Below, piece by piece: positions 32,221-45,400 of a stretch of DNA of 64,000 bases. Origin of the DNA: Porodaedalea pini (Eukaryota > Basidiomycota > Agaricomycetes > Hymenochaetales > Hymenochaetaceae); contig NBAY01000010.1 of the NCBI GenBank assembly GCA_002794775.1, forward strand, positions 62,001 through 126,000, written 5' to 3'. Position 1 is the stretch's first letter. Each line of letters starts with the position of its first letter. Both the position numbers and the translations under genes were made by a program. The notes beneath the pieces are model-generated. The model made no database searches. It was not told the DNA's origin and was given only the letters and a program-made list of their open reading frames with translations.

Positions 32221-32578
32221 GAATGTGATTGCTTGTTTAGTGCCTTTATTGCATACGTGAGTCGATAGTCAAATCTAGTCATGCAAGACTTGAACATTCC
32301 AATGCTTTATGCCACTAATACTGTATCTTTGTACGTGCGATACTGAACATCCGGGAACCCTTGACTGAGACTCATCACGACTCTCAAATTCTGTGCAGAT
32401 GGACTTGAGAGTCTTCTTACCTAAACATCAGGCCTTCTAAGGTGGACGATCATCATTTATTAGGCTACGCATTTGCACTCAAACAAAAAGATTAGATATA
32501 GATTAACAGAAATGCCTCATTGTTGGGAATGAGTACTTGTCAAGAAACTATCCATCCTATTAATATTGACCAAACTGA

Positions 32579-33333
32579 TTACACTGTGTTCAATTTAAAC
32601 GCCCAGAACTGCTGAGCCTCAGTTGTGTCGGCTTACAGAGCTATCCGGTTAGTAGAGAGGTCTGTTCCATCAGTGGCGTGAGAGGAGAAGTTGAATAAAC
32701 CAGTATGATACTGGATATCAAAAGAAAAGAACAGACACTACTTATGTCCGTGGCGGTGACTGAGCCGTTCTTTGAAATTATATCGTCGAATGGCACCATC
32801 CTGTTACTGTGGTAAGATCCTTCAATGGCACATTCAGCTGAGAGTGGAAAGCCTATTTACTGACTTATAGATCGAGGTTTCAGAACCGACTTCGACTACA
32901 TTCAAAGCCACAGGTGCACCTTCTTGCTCGAGCTTGTTGCTCTATGATTCCGAAGGTGAGTAAACCTCTGTTCTATTTTCATACGAAGAACTCCTACCTC
33001 CATGTTAACACGGACATAACCCTACGACTGTCGAAGGAGGATTGGTTTTGCATCATTGACAGCGTCTGGAGCGTGAATATGGTATCACCAGCGTCAGAGG
33101 GGTAGGTGAGGTATGTCCACTACATTATTTTAGCCGGAGTGCGATGGACTGGAGTTCATGGCATAGTGACTCATAATCTGATTGGTAGCATTGGAAGCTG
33201 GCCATCCAATGTTCCAGCTTCCGTCAGAGGTGCTTGCAGTTGCGTCGTTGAGCTAGTGACCAAATCTGAGATTCTGAATCTGGTACGTGTGGCCGCTGGT
33301 AGGGGCGACAATGCTCGAAAGGTCAGCTACCAT
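32579..33333 (-). pseudogene. Lectin-like gene B, broken copy
   Basis: The antisense relative of gene A, retaining all of its blocks in order. The start is MVADLSSIVAPTSGHTYQIQ (ATG 33331-33333). The codon matching W in AHWLD is TAG, so translation stops there. It then continues with NATNQI, WTYLTYPSDAGDTIFTLQ, EVGSETSIYK, MVPFDDIIS and QQFWAFKLN near the end. Intron positions agree with gene A. The premature stop makes it a probable pseudogene. It is head-to-head with gene C. Confidence 0.65.
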
Positions 33334-34576
33334 GATGGAGGAGTGGGCGTAGCATGCCTGAGATGAAGCAACTTGTTCTTCAAGCTTCACAAAATGCTCT
33401 ACATCTTTATACCAAAATATTAAGCGCTTTAGGCGCTTCCATGCGAGATTGAAATCTGAGTGAGCCCCTATGAAAACAAGACAAGCAAATGGAAGTTGAG
33501 AGTTGAGGACTAGAATGCTAATACATTCTCTGCTGAGAGCGAGTAGTGTCACCATGAAACAGTTTTTCCATACAAAGTCCTCTAGTAGCACCATGTAGCC
33601 TCTTTGAGATGCCTGTAAAGCTTCCTTCCCTAACTATAAGACACGCGTGTCTATGAATAGTGGATGTTTGTTGATATCGAGACTAAGCTCGACCTTTTTT
33701 CGAATCCCACACCACGCAGCTGAGACCATGTTGAGACTCCGATTTGCAATTCTCCGATGCGACACCGCGACGTATGCACGTGATCGCAACTCGAATTTTG
33801 GCGTTTCCCTCGAGTCTAGATCTGAAGACGCTCTGACTACCGCCAGCCTCTCGCTCCAAATAACTAGCCCTGCATGAAGACGTGAACACTCTGGATCAGC
33901 TCTAAAGAACATTAGCACAGGCCACATCCAAGTTGCAATTGCGCACTTGATTCTGGGTTATACTATTCGACCGGTGCGTATCCGGACTCCTAAGACATTT
34001 AAACTGTCTTCAAGAGACTGTTTCGATCCAGCATCAAAATAAATCAAAGTGTGGTCCTTCCTCCTGAGAGCATTAATGCGGTACAAAGGCAGCTTAGTTG
34101 CAAAAGCGAGATGCCGAATGACTTGGGCGCCTAGGCGGGCGTCAAGTGTATAAGTTTGTATGAATCTTCTCATCTATGTGGATTGCATCTTTAAGCTCTG
34201 GCTGCTGCTCATTGGATCAAAGGAGTCTCAGAAGCCCAAACTATCTGGCCAAGCCTCTAAAGGCTGGTAAGCAATCAGGCCAATGATTGGAAGTCTTAGA
34301 GACCTCTATATTGGTGCTATAAGCATCGTGCTGCTCGAAGGCCACACGCATGCTTTCCTTCGATGGAAATTTGTGCAACGCTAGCAGCCATCTCAGCCTC
34401 AACAGAAAAAAATCAAGAATTTTCATTGCTCACTTCTGTTCGCTACCTTACCTCACATCCTGTCTCAGCAGAGGGACAAGTCTATGTGCAACTAGCGCTC
34501 AAACAACCCATATATAGCGAAGGAGCTGAGATCAAGTTTCCTTCCCCAGCTTCATTTCTAAACTTGTTGTGTCATC
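33334..34576. other. Intergenic between lectin-like copies B and C
   Basis: Divergent upstream regions of two related broken genes. TATATA lies at 34511-34516, about 65 bases before the ATG of copy C. Nothing else is recognised; short open frames here have no protein-like features. Confidence 0.4.
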
Positions 34577-35344
34577 ATGGACGCTTCAATCCCTCAAGCC
34601 GCGAACGTGGTGGTGCCGTCAAGCGGGAACAACCTACATGATCGAGAACATCGGGTTTGGCCACTGGCTTGACGACTCCCTTGCTCTCACGACAGACGGG
34701 AACCCCATTCTCGCTTGATCCCAAGACCCGGCTGGCGTGCGAAACCAAGTCGTACATCACAATTCGAACTATGCTCTGCCACAAGTTTAAGAACCCTGCT
34801 GAATGAAATCTATCTCGCCCAGTGGACGTACCTGACCTACCCGCCAGATGTCGGAGACAGACGCCGTCGAGTACGCTCGAGCAGTCTAGCGTCGACGAGC
34901 GCGGAGGCCACGTCCGGGTCAACCTCTATGTAAGCATATCAAAGTTGCCGTGACGCTTCGAGATCCCAAGCTGTACTCGATTTAGACCAACAAGCTCCAG
35001 CCAGGAGGTGCCCCGATGACGTGGAATCTCATCGAAGTCGGGCCGTTTCGTCTATAAGGCAGTGAAGAAACTCTGTACACAAATCTTCATTTTTACTCAA
35101 ATGGGCTGTGTCAGAGGGTGATGCCGTTCGATGATATGATATCAGCGAGTGTCGCCACAGCGTAAGGCCTTCATTATCGACACCTATCACTGCATTGACG
35201 TTTCTCTTCCCACCCTTCTTCGTCCTAGTCCATTGACAAGGTAAACACCAACAATAACCAACTTGCGCTGAAGCCCCGACACTTCGGAGCTTCAGCAGTT
35301 CTGGGTGTCAGCAGTTCTGGGTGTTCAATTCTGTGGCGGAATAA
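34577..35344 (+). pseudogene. Lectin-like gene C, broken copy
   Basis: Starts MDASIPQAANVVVPSSGNN, then a one-base frame slip leads into TYMIENIGFGHWLDD, and a TGA replaces the W codon in the NPILAW position. Later blocks WTYLTYPPDVGD, TNKL, WNLIEVGP, MPFDDMIS and QQFWVFN follow gene A's exon order but with further shifts. A 16-bp tandem duplication (35293-35308 and 35309-35324) doubles the CAGCAGTTCTGGGTGT block near the end. It is non-functional as it stands. Confidence 0.65.
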
Positions 35345-36751
35345 GGGTTAGAAGGATGGATGAGAGCGCCGGACTGCTGTTCCGCTGTAGTAACTTCCTT
35401 CTGGACTTGCTATTTGTTGTTAATTCACTTCGGATAATTTTCATGACCCTGAGAGCACACGCGTCCGTAAATGAAAAGGTTCCGACTCCCCTTGGGCCTC
35501 GGCGAAACGTACCTGATTGGCATGCGTGGCGATGTAAACTTTCCAGGACATCATAACCTCATAAAACTCAGTTAACGTGGAGAACTTCACCCAACACCTT
35601 GCAGTCGAAAGCACATCTATAATGATCAACGTCCACGCGTTGTGTTGAGTGCGATTTCGGATACATGCGTACTGTCGACTAAAGTAAAGATGAGGATAAA
35701 AAAAGCACGAGTGGAGCTGAGTCGATGGTAACGAGGTTTAGGGCTTTTGCTTCGAATCTAATATAATAAATGCTATGCTGATGAATTGGGATGAGAGGGG
35801 ATGATGGGCGATGCGATGCGAGAAAAATGAAGAATGCGAGTGCGTACGTATGATACTCGTGATTGCTGACGATTGTTGCGAAGAAAGAAGAAAAAGAGGG
35901 AGGGAGACGAGCGAACAAAAAAAGAAGTTGCCTTGAAAATTTGATGCTTTTTTTAATAATGAAAGGATGATCTGCGAATAAGGCCGCGAAGAAGAAAGGG
36001 GAGATGGAATGCAATGGACCAAGAAACGTTAGAAGCATGACATAGGTGACGGAAAAGAGGGTAATAGGGTGGCAGCAGGGGGGATGGCAATAAATGGCAA
36101 ATCCGCTGTACACCGTGCGTACGGTACATTTTGATTATGAGAAACAACAGATCAATACTCCGTTTTTGTGGGGATGAGGACAATATGGATGGAGCCCGGT
36201 GGCGGCGTGGGTGCAGCGTTGAGATGAACGGGGAACGTGCACACACGGACATGAGACTGATGCAGCCGCCGTCCCGGAACGTTGGATATATGGAAAAATG
36301 TGATCCAACGGCGCAAGGAAGACCAAGAAGCAAAGAACGGGTGAAAAGGGCGGCGAGAAACTAGGCGAAAAAGGGGCAAGTCTACGGGAGTTTTTTTTGT
36401 GAAGTTCCAAAAGCGAAATATTTAACGTGATCCTCGTACGATCGTGGCGGGAAGTTGCTAGTGATGATGCGAAGACAAGGTAAGAGAGAAAACTTTGATA
36501 TGCCCAGGGAAGAAGTGCCGAATTGAATGAGATGAAAATAACTGCTGGAAAAAAGGAAGCGGGATTGAATAGGATACAGCGTGGCGGTGAAGAACATATG
36601 ACCCAAGATACAGACGAAGGTAAGAGTCTGGACTAGCAAGTACGTTGAGCACTTGCCGATGGTCGGCCGAACGACCTTTTAGTTTGTACACGGCGCCGAA
36701 TTCATTTAATTTTGTTGAGAAATGAAGCCGCGAAGCGTTGAGGAGAAGCTC
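35345..36751. other. Intergenic, 1.4 kb
   Basis: Contains the probable 3' flank of the minus-strand gene at 36752-38194 and purine-rich stretches (around 35800-36000). No gene, RNA or repeat is recognised with confidence. Confidence 0.4.
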
Positions 36752-38194
36752 CTAGCGCATACTCGTCCATGCCACGGCGGCCGGGATGTGCATGTCGCTC
36801 CCACTCCGTCGCGTAGGAGCAGGGGTACGGCCTCGTCCGCGCCGGTCGCCACCGACATACGCGGCAGACGCTTGCTGCACCTCCGCGCTCGTACGGCGCG
36901 AAGCGCGACCTCGAGTCATCATCGCATTTGCGCTCGCTTCCGAGCGGACCTTGGAAGGACTGGTGCGGCGAGAATGCGGTCGCGAGCTCGAGCTGGAATG
37001 CGTCCGAGAGCGCGAAGACGGACGAACAGGAAACGAGGCGAGAAGAGAGCTCGAGAGAACGTTGCTGTGGTTGAGGCTCGTAATGTCGGTTGTAGATGAA
37101 GAAGAGACTGATGAAGAACGCTGGGAAGAATAGTAGCCGTCGTCGAGAGCCCCTGTATCGTCATCCGCATCCAAGTCACTCTCCTTCTCAGGATCAAGCG
37201 AAGCAGACTGGAAGGCATGAGATATGAAGTTCGCGTCGTCCACGTCATCAGACAGAGATTCTCCACTCTGAATGCGCAGCTTGCGCGCACGAATAGGTCC
37301 GAGACGCTGCGGGTAAGGATTCTCAATCTCGACGTCCAAAGAACTATCAGCGCCACCATCGGTCGATTCCAGTTCCAGGCCACCAGTCATATACTCCCCT
37401 CGCATGAAAGCCTGACTCGCCTGACGGCGTGCACGAGCCTGGCGTGCCTTCACAAGTGGGCTAGACTCGAAGCTCGGGAAGCTGTACATAAATGGCTCCG
37501 CGGGCGGGGGAGACGTCGGCGTGAGTGGCTCCTGGAGTACCGAGGGGAGGTCAAACAGCGCTTTGGCACTTTGCTGCGGCCGATGTTCGCGACGCCACTC
37601 ACGACGAGGCAGTATATTGGCATGAGTGTCCGAGAAACCGCGCTGATGCTGAGTGACTGTGCCTGCGCGTGCGCGTCTGCACGGTGTCCGTGGCGCGTGG
37701 GACTGTGAAGCCGCAGTGGTCACGCTGGCCTTGTGTTTCTCCCACAGGGCTGAGAGCGTTTGCATAGTGGACTGCTCCACTCGGCTCGTGTCCGCGTTAA
37801 CTTCTTGCGCGGCGTCAAAGCAGATTGATGTCGGGGACTGCGCCTGGATAGGGGACATTTGGAAGATGAGATCGTCATCGCGGCCCGGTGAACGGGTGTC
37901 GCTGCGGGAAGGCGGTGGCGAGCAGCAGGGAGGAAGAGTGAGAGACAGATGCGGACGAGTATGGTTGTTGGTGTTCAAAATGAGACCGTTGCGGACAACC
38001 CGAGAACGAGTGCGGCCGCGAGAGGGAGAAGTGCTAATGTCTTTACGAGAACGTGCACCAGCGGCAAAGCCGTCACTAGTCCGGATTGGAGGAACGTGGT
38101 TGCACATGTTCTCGTCCGATACAGTTCGGGTGCGAGTGCGAGCGCGGACTCGAAGGATACGGAAAGAGGGCGGTGGGGTGAGAGGCTGCTCCAT
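36752..38194 (-). CDS. Hypothetical low-complexity protein
   Basis: An intronless 480-residue frame starting MEQPLTPPPSFRILRVRA; the open frame continues 89 codons further upstream. It is not recognised. The sequence is mostly disordered: Arg/Ser-rich N-terminus, Pro-rich middle (LTPTSPPPAEPF), an acidic patch (DLDADDDTGALDDGYY), a Ser-rich run, and an Arg/Ser-rich C-terminus. One short hydrophobic/aromatic motif, FMYSFPSFESSPLVKARQA, followed by an Arg/Ala-rich helix, could be a binding segment. TATAAAAG (plus-strand 38221-38228, antisense) lies only about 30 bases before this ATG, so transcription may begin at or after it and the real start may be the next Met at 38107. The compositional bias makes function unpredictable. 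Confidence 0.6.
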   Translation of the reverse strand: MEQPLTPPPSFRILRVRARTRTRTVSDENMCNHVPPIRTSDGFAAGARSRKDISTSPSRGRTRSRVVRNGLILNTNNHTRPHLSLTLPPCCSPPPSRSDTRSPGRDDDLIFQMSPIQAQSPTSICFDAAQEVNADTSRVEQSTMQTLSALWEKHKASVTTAASQSHAPRTPCRRARAGTVTQHQRGFSDTHANILPRREWRREHRPQQSAKALFDLPSVLQEPLTPTSPPPAEPFMYSFPSFESSPLVKARQARARRQASQAFMRGEYMTGGLELESTDGGADSSLDVEIENPYPQRLGPIRARKLRIQSGESLSDDVDDANFISHAFQSASLDPEKESDLDADDDTGALDDGYYSSQRSSSVSSSSTTDITSLNHSNVLSSSLLASFPVRPSSRSRTHSSSSSRPHSRRTSPSKVRSEASANAMMTRGRASRRTSAEVQQASAAYVGGDRRGRGRTPAPTRRSGSDMHIPAAVAWTSMR

Positions 38195-41100
38195 CGCTGG
38201 TTCAGAGCGCTGGGAGACAGCTTTTATACAAGAGCCTACGAAACGTGCGGAGAACTCAGATTGGGTGACCTGGCTACAAACTGCCGTCAGACAGCGTGTT
38301 GACATGACAAGCACGCAAAGATCGCACCTTTCCGGACTCGCTCTGCCTCGCCACCAGTAAAAATCTTGTAGCAGTGCACGCTGCGACGAACCAAAGGCGG
38401 AATGCAGTACGCCACCAACACTGAGGCGGCGCGCCGATCGAGGACAATTCTTGAGGTGCACGGGTTTGGACGGGTTTGGACGGGTTGTATATTCGGCCGG
38501 ACAGAGAGCAGAGAGCGGCCAGGCGGATGGGTGGGAGGGGTGTGAGGGGTGTAGTATGGTGGATAGAGGGAGGTATTTGTAGGTGGGACAAAGAGTATGA
38601 AACGGATGTAGTTCCCAAAGTAGAATAAAGCGACGCGACGAGTACGGCGATTGTTGTTGCCCGAAAACAATACACGCCGTTGCCGTGCAGCCTGCGAACT
38701 ATTTGCTCTTGCTCTTGTAGGCGACGAGGAGGCGACGACGACGGGCGCAGAGAGGGGTGTTATATGGGCGATGACGAGATGGTAGACAAAGGGCAGGAGA
38801 GCGCTAGCACGCCTTTTAAATGTATTTTGTGAGTCACATTGCGCGATATTTTGTCTGTCCGAATAAGGCAGTCAGACCCGTGCGACCAGAGGGTGACGTC
38901 ACGCACGAGTGCGAAGTGAGAACCCTGTCAGTGCCGAGACTCGCCGAAAGCGGACGAAATCGAGATGGAAATTTCGGATACCCGTTTCAGACCCTACTAA
39001 CCACCCGCTGACCCACGTTCGACCTCAATTCGCAAAAACTCGGAGGGCATCGATTCGCAAACGTGACTTGCCGGTGAACAATAATTTGGGGGCCATCTGA
39101 AGTCGGCTGACGCTGGGACGGGAACCGCGTCGGACTAGACAGGTTCTATCACATACACTTCCTTCTGTCAATATTAATCTAGCTTTTCGGATGGCCGGTG
39201 CTACATAATCATTATTCGAAGATCGAGAAGCCCGCACCGCCTTGCTGGCAAACGCGTCTATTTTCTTTGTCCGAGTCGATGCTCACAGTCACTCTCTTCG
39301 TCAAGGGTCCTGACCTGGCGCATAGAAATCAATTTCATTATGGCCTCCTCCATGTCGTTGTCAGTGCAATCCTCGTCATGATGCATGCAGGCGTCAAGTG
39401 ACACTAGTGCTGCGGATGACAGACGGCTTTTCACTAACAAATCCTTTTCGGCATAACTACAGCGTTCTGCATGTCCTGTCCACCGCTCGCATGAATGCAA
39501 TGCGGCGCTCGCACCCTCCTTCACTCTCGCCGAGCCTCCGAGTCTCTGATCCTTTCTTAGTTCACCCCTTCACAGCAGGTCTTCTCTATTTTGAGCAACT
39601 TGTGGACCATTTCCTCGTCTCCTGTCACTGAGAAGCGTTTGATCGCGCCATCCGAGCCATATGCTCGCCATCTGAGCACTCCGTCCCAGTCACTTTTCCG
39701 CGCATTATGCCTCGCCTCTTCCACTCGCCACCGTCGCCGCATGCGCGTTGGCGTCGCGACTCGCAAGATCGCGTCAAGAGCCAGTCAAGAGCGACAATCA
39801 CATCCGACTTCTCCATCATTCCCTCTGTGAGTCACATTATTGACCTGCAACAAGGATCATGCCTCCCCTCCACGCAGTTTTCACTCTTCTTCTGTGTCTC
39901 TAGACTCTCAAGCACCGCAGTTCGCCGCAGTGGATCGGTGATGTGCTTTAGTCTCACAGTTTATTTTGGCACATTAATTTCTGGTGCATCTCTTCATTGA
40001 AAATTTTGCGTTGAAGATCCCCCTCATGTCGGATCCTCATATGTGTTTTTCGTCCCCTTCTGGAAAGAACCCGAAAGCGTCCACTTCACAGATCTGTCGA
40101 GAACCTCATTTAGTCGCCGGCTTCTGCGCCGACCGCAGGTCTAGAGCCTAAACTTGGAGAAGCCCTCAATCTAATTTTGGTGCTGCGTGACGCCCTGCGC
40201 GTTGCTACGGACGCCTTCACGTCGATATCGTGTCTCTCTGTTCGTTGCGTTCTGTGATTATGAAAGTTTCCATTCTCCAGAAGAGCGTTGGTCAGACTTC
40301 TAGCTATGTCACGCGTGTACTTCGCGCTGGCGGGAAGTCTGACTCTAAGTCAGCAAGTGGGCTCGTTCGGAATGAATCTTGTAATAAAGTTTTCGCAAAC
40401 ACCGAGAAGTATTCAGCAGCGACACATTCGACCTAAGCAAACGCAAATATAAGCGGCATCTTATGCAGAAACCGCGCGATACCTCATTCTGGCAGGCCGT
40501 GGCGAAATTGCTAACGCCGTCCATTCATGCTTTCCTTCTTTCAAAGCCGCGCAAATTAGTAAGTTTGCAACTCCGTCATGATTATTTTGCGCTCACTAAG
40601 TAGTCAATTTAAGTATCGGATCCACAGCCAAACCACTAAGCCCGAGCGACTGTCCATTTATAAATGCATCTCCGATTTGTTGGAGATCCATCATCCAATT
40701 TGCTTTGCGCTTTGGATGTCTCGGCGCAGGGTTGTCTCACCCAACGGGCGAGCCGGCGAGGGCCGCCCAAGCCCGAATCCATTTTCCATTGGAAGTATCA
40801 CATACATAGCCTTTCGCCTTCCCTGCAACTGATGCGAACAGATCTGCATACGCATCGCATACACACCATAGCGCACGGCGCTCAGGTCTTATCATTTCGT
40901 TCCTTCTGGCAAACCCCCGTCCGGAACTCTAGTATATAAATTACCAGACCGTTCGTCCGCCGAAATCGCCGGAGAAAACAACACGTCTGTTCAATTACTC
41001 ACTACATTGTAAATCACGGTTGGTACTTACACCATTCTAGAAGAAGTGGTAAATCTGTACGTTGCGCAAGAATACAACAGTATTTTCATCTGATGTCTGT

Positions 41101-42428
41101 TTTTATTGCTCGCCGGCTTGGTTACATGAAGATTTGGTTCATCACAGATCGAACATGCTGTGTTGGCCATCACAGCGATCAACGCTGAAGTAGGGCTGTC
41201 TCAGACTGTTCGTCATGCATAACTACAACTGAGCTGCGATTCTATCTTCTATTTCTTGTCGTGCCCAGCTACAAAGGCCCAGAGGGATCGTTATGTTCGA
41301 CGAACCTGAAGTCCAAGATACATAAGATCCAAAGTTGAAACTCGTAGCAAAATCGCAATTTACCCCAAGATATCGGGCGCGAAACTCTTTTCAGTCTCGC
41401 CATCTAAATACCTATTCAGTACATATCGGCCTGTAAACGCCCCCGACTATTAATATTGTTACCAAGGCTCATATGGGCGTGAGTATCAGCAAGTAAGAAC
41501 TCTCCGCATATTTGAAGCTGATAAATAAGGGGAGATGATTGCGCGTTCTCCTCATCAGCCCATATTTGCTTTAGGCTGGAGCTTTATCTGCGATTTCTCT
41601 GAGACCTACTTGACCCCTGTGTGGGCGTCGATGCCATTTCATTAGCGATTGAAATACCGTGTGCCTGATGCTTGCTTATGCGGAAGAAAGGAGGACCTAT
41701 TGGGATCTGAGAGGCGAACAGTCAGCAGGGGCCAGACTATGAGTATGACGCACATTTTTCGAATGCATATGGGTAAGTGTGTCATGATCACGACATCACC
41801 TTACAATATTGCAAAGCGTAGATGTATACTCCAGGATAAGGTAAGGTGAAAAGTAGAGGCGTTGTCATAGACCCAAATATCCTGGCAGGTACTCATAGTG
41901 CCGGAAACGACAGGTGTACTTGTCCGGCATCGAGGTCAGACCGGCGCAGTATAGGGGACTGTGATAATCAGAATCCAAGGAACCGAGGCCGCCGTAGTGA
42001 ACGGATCCAGTGACGGCTGTACAGAAAATTGTGATATTTGGACGGCACCGATAAAGAAAATTTCTTCCATTGTTCGAAGACTGCCCTTGATATGTTCACT
42101 CTTGCATCCATTGGTTGGTTTGTTAGATTCTTGTGCTGTATAATGATGTGAATTGGTGCAGGACGAGCGATGCAACAAAGGGCGCGTCACATTAATTAGA
42201 ATGTGAATGATGGAAAATATGAACAGCGTTTCGAGGATTGCCGCTTAGGCAAAGAGCGCGCAGACTCTTTTTTAAGTTCGAGTCTTCGGAGACGCGCGTT
42301 TGTTACATAATGCTATGCATTACTAAAAGACGCGTCTACACGTGACTCAAACACGACGCGTTGTTTGTCTTTGCGTAGACCCCGATACCTGTCACCCACC
42401 ACGAAGTCTCCCGAAGTCGGTCAACACG
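38195..42428. other. Gene-poor divergent region, 4.2 kb
   Basis: Lies between the divergent hypothetical gene and the Nud1-like gene. No protein-like reading frame, tRNA or transposon end was recognised. It contains several TATA-like sites (for example near 40932) and scattered TATTAATATT words (39168, 41448). Large parts could be untranslated leader or a non-coding transcript, but nothing in the sequence shows this directly. Confidence 0.4.
42330..42361 (+). promoter_or_regulatory. Paired MluI cell-cycle boxes upstream of Nud1-like gene
   Basis: Two ACGCGT motifs at 42330-42335 (within the palindrome AGACGCGTCT) and 42356-42361, 70-100 bases before the ATG, with a related GACGCGCGT at 42291. 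ACGCGT is the MCB bound by MBF in fungi at G1/S genes. Its role here is inferred. Confidence 0.45.
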
Positions 42429-45400
42429 ATGGCGTCACAAGGCAGTGCTATACCGGCTTGGCAAACGGACGATCTCGCCGACGAATGGATCGAGGAGGAG
42501 GAAGGAGAGGAAGAAGTCGCCGGCGAGCCACTTGTGCCGCAACAACAACAACCAACACACGCTATGCATTCCACATTTAACCCACAGGACTCGTGCAATT
42601 TCGGCACCACCAATGTTATGCCACATGATGCAAATCAAGAAGTCGAGCAAACCACTCAAATCGGGACATTCGTCGTCCGCTCGGACCTTCCTGCCCCGAA
42701 CTTGCCACAGACGCCGGGATTAGGAAAGAAGAAAAGCGGAATAAAGAATATCTTCAGCCCGCTGCAGCTCGAACGCATGTTTGAACCGCCTTCCCCGCCG
42801 AAGTCATCTCCAGCACCAACGCCGACACCACAACAACGCATGGCCACTGTATCTCGTCATCGCATCCCAAGCCGTCCTGCAAAGCCGTCGAAGCTATCCC
42901 AGGTCGTCGGCGCCTCAACCTTGGCCGAGGAGTCCGAGTTAGGGCAGAGTGCGAGGCGGCAGGATGAGATTCTGGAGACGGATATGCCGAACATGGGCGT
43001 ATTTGGTGAGGCGAAGCCGAGTCCAACCTGTCGCTTCACTTTCTCTGTTCCCCGTTCTACCCAACGCTTCCCGGCTCGTGTAAACTTTGGCACCCCTATT
43101 GCTGCACCTCCTACACCTATCAATAACAACAGCTACAATCAACAAATACAGAGCACGCCTTTCCCTTCATCACGATCGCAACGACATACAGAACAGCAAC
43201 CTAATCCCAACGACTCCCGACTACGCTTATTCCAATTCCAGTACGATACTTTCACGCGCGAGCATCTCTCGGCTATCGTCGACTCGTTCGGCGTTAGCTC
43301 TCCCTCCAATATCAGCACCAGTCATCACAGCGCGGGGACGGTATTTCTCAACTCGCCCGCAGAGCAGGGAGACGAACGAGAAGACCGCGAGACGTTTTCT
43401 CGGTTACGTGCTGCGAAGAGGCTGAAACTTACACTACCCTCAGAACTCACTCCTGATGGGACACAGCAGCTAATGCCACATGCCGAGCATCCACCTGTGA
43501 AAAAGGACTATGTTGGAGAATCAAAGTCCTTCATGCAGCAGATTAAACGAGCGCGCGGTTTTTCATTAGCATCTGCCACAGATGTTGCTGAACAAGATCG
43601 TGACCGTCCTCTAGCATTTACCAATTGTAAGTGACTTATCGTGATGGCTGCCGCGCATAACGCTAATTTGCTATAGCTACAAATACACAGGCGCAAGTGC
43701 AGGACACGCTTCCTGACCACCCAGCACCTTCTGCTTCATCCTCGACATCCACTGTGAATGCAAGCAATGCTTTTGGGAGCAAGTTCTCGTCTATGGCTTA
43801 TCGGAGACAAGCGGCAGACCTGATGGCGAAAATTAAAGGTGATCCTAGAGTGATATTCGGAAAAGGTGACAGTTCGCTTTCGAGCCAAAAGAGCGAGGAG
43901 GACGTCGTCAATGTCCAAGAGCGTTCCTCAGCACCGTCACCTGAAGCCAGACCGAAATCTCCAATGAAGAAGCGCCTAGAAGATAAGGAGAACCAGTCTG
44001 ACTCTGACCCGGATCCTGATCCTCCTTCGTATGCAGCCAGCATAGCTCGCTCGGAGTTTGTTTCAGTTAGGAGGCAAATTGATGCTGAATTCAACATGAA
44101 GGTTCAACCTCAGCTCCCTGCAAATCGAAATGCGCAAAGAATTGTCGTAATGCCAATCGCAATCCCCGAATTGGTATCACCCGTGGCAGCCGACCGCATT
44201 CGCTCGCCTAATCCTACCTTCCTAGCTCCTCCACCGACAGCATTTGGAAGCATGCGGTTCTCCGCCCAAATGCGTAGCTCAAGCACCAATGAGGATCTCA
44301 ATCGCCTTGTTTCGTCGGGAAGCACCGCAACCACTGCAACCACTCTCACCGTTGGGAGCGCCGGCTCATGCGTGAAGCATGCTGGTCCGGCGCAAATGGT
44401 TCGCATTGCGCCTGCTGACCTGCCAACTATACCGGAACGTGTTGGTGGCATGATATTCGACCGCACACTTGGGCGATGGGTGAAAGAACGAGGGAGCTCC
44501 GACAGGACAATTGCGCGATCTTCTACACGGCAGACTTCTCAGGGATCGCCTGCAGGTACGGAAGGTTTTACCGAAAGTGAAGACCCGTTCAGAGACATCG
44601 AAAGTCTGCGTGACGGGGATTCAAGTCCATCACCCGCTGCACTGGATGCCATGGTCTGTCGGTTGGGCGATGCCAGTTACAATGCAGATGGGACCGGCGG
44701 GACGGAAGACATGCACGTCGTCGACTCTGACTCTGACTCTGACTCGGAGTTTGATGATGCGGAAGACGCTCAACTATCATCGTTCACGTTTGACCGCCCT
44801 CCCACAGGTGTTATTCAGATTATGACAGGAGAGGCGGACGATCTGAGCGAAATTGATGAAGGCGATGCGACTACTGACTCGGACGACGACGGCAGCGAGA
44901 TGGCAAACAGTAACGCTCATATCGAAGAAGAGGATGACGAAGATTTTTACGACAATTTAGCTTCCATGTCAATTCGCGAAGAGCACCCGCAGCTTGAAGA
45001 AGGCGCCTCAATGGCTTTCGCTGGTGCGACCTCGGAGCCTTGGCACGTTGACCCAGAGTTCGTTGGCTTCAATAACCATCCTCCCATTGCAGCTACGCCT
45101 TGCAAAATGCAAAAGCGACCCACGCAGCCCCCACGCTCGGCGTTGAAAAGTGCAAGTGTCACGCCCATCAGCCGGGGAGCGGCAGGACGCGGGCGCTCTG
45201 TCAGCTTTTCGGATGGTCGTAAGGACGGGAAAATCATAGGTCTGCACGCTGGAAAAGATCGAGAAGAGGGTGCAACTCGTACTCCTGGAATACTGTCTTC
45301 AGATATTCTTCAGTCGGCACCATCTGTACGCTCAAAACGCATCGCGGAAATGCTAGAAAATCTGGAGGAATCTCGTAAGCTGTAAATGCTCTAATTACTG

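Noticed and set aside
35679..36113. Hydrophobic minus-strand frame of 144 codons
   Set aside because: Hydrophobicity comes from a purine-rich plus strand; no signal peptide plus domain pattern and no intron-supported extension.
37653..38360. A 235-codon plus-strand frame opposite the hypothetical gene
   Set aside because: A shadow of the Arg/Ser-rich minus-strand frame; Arg/Val-rich without recognisable features.
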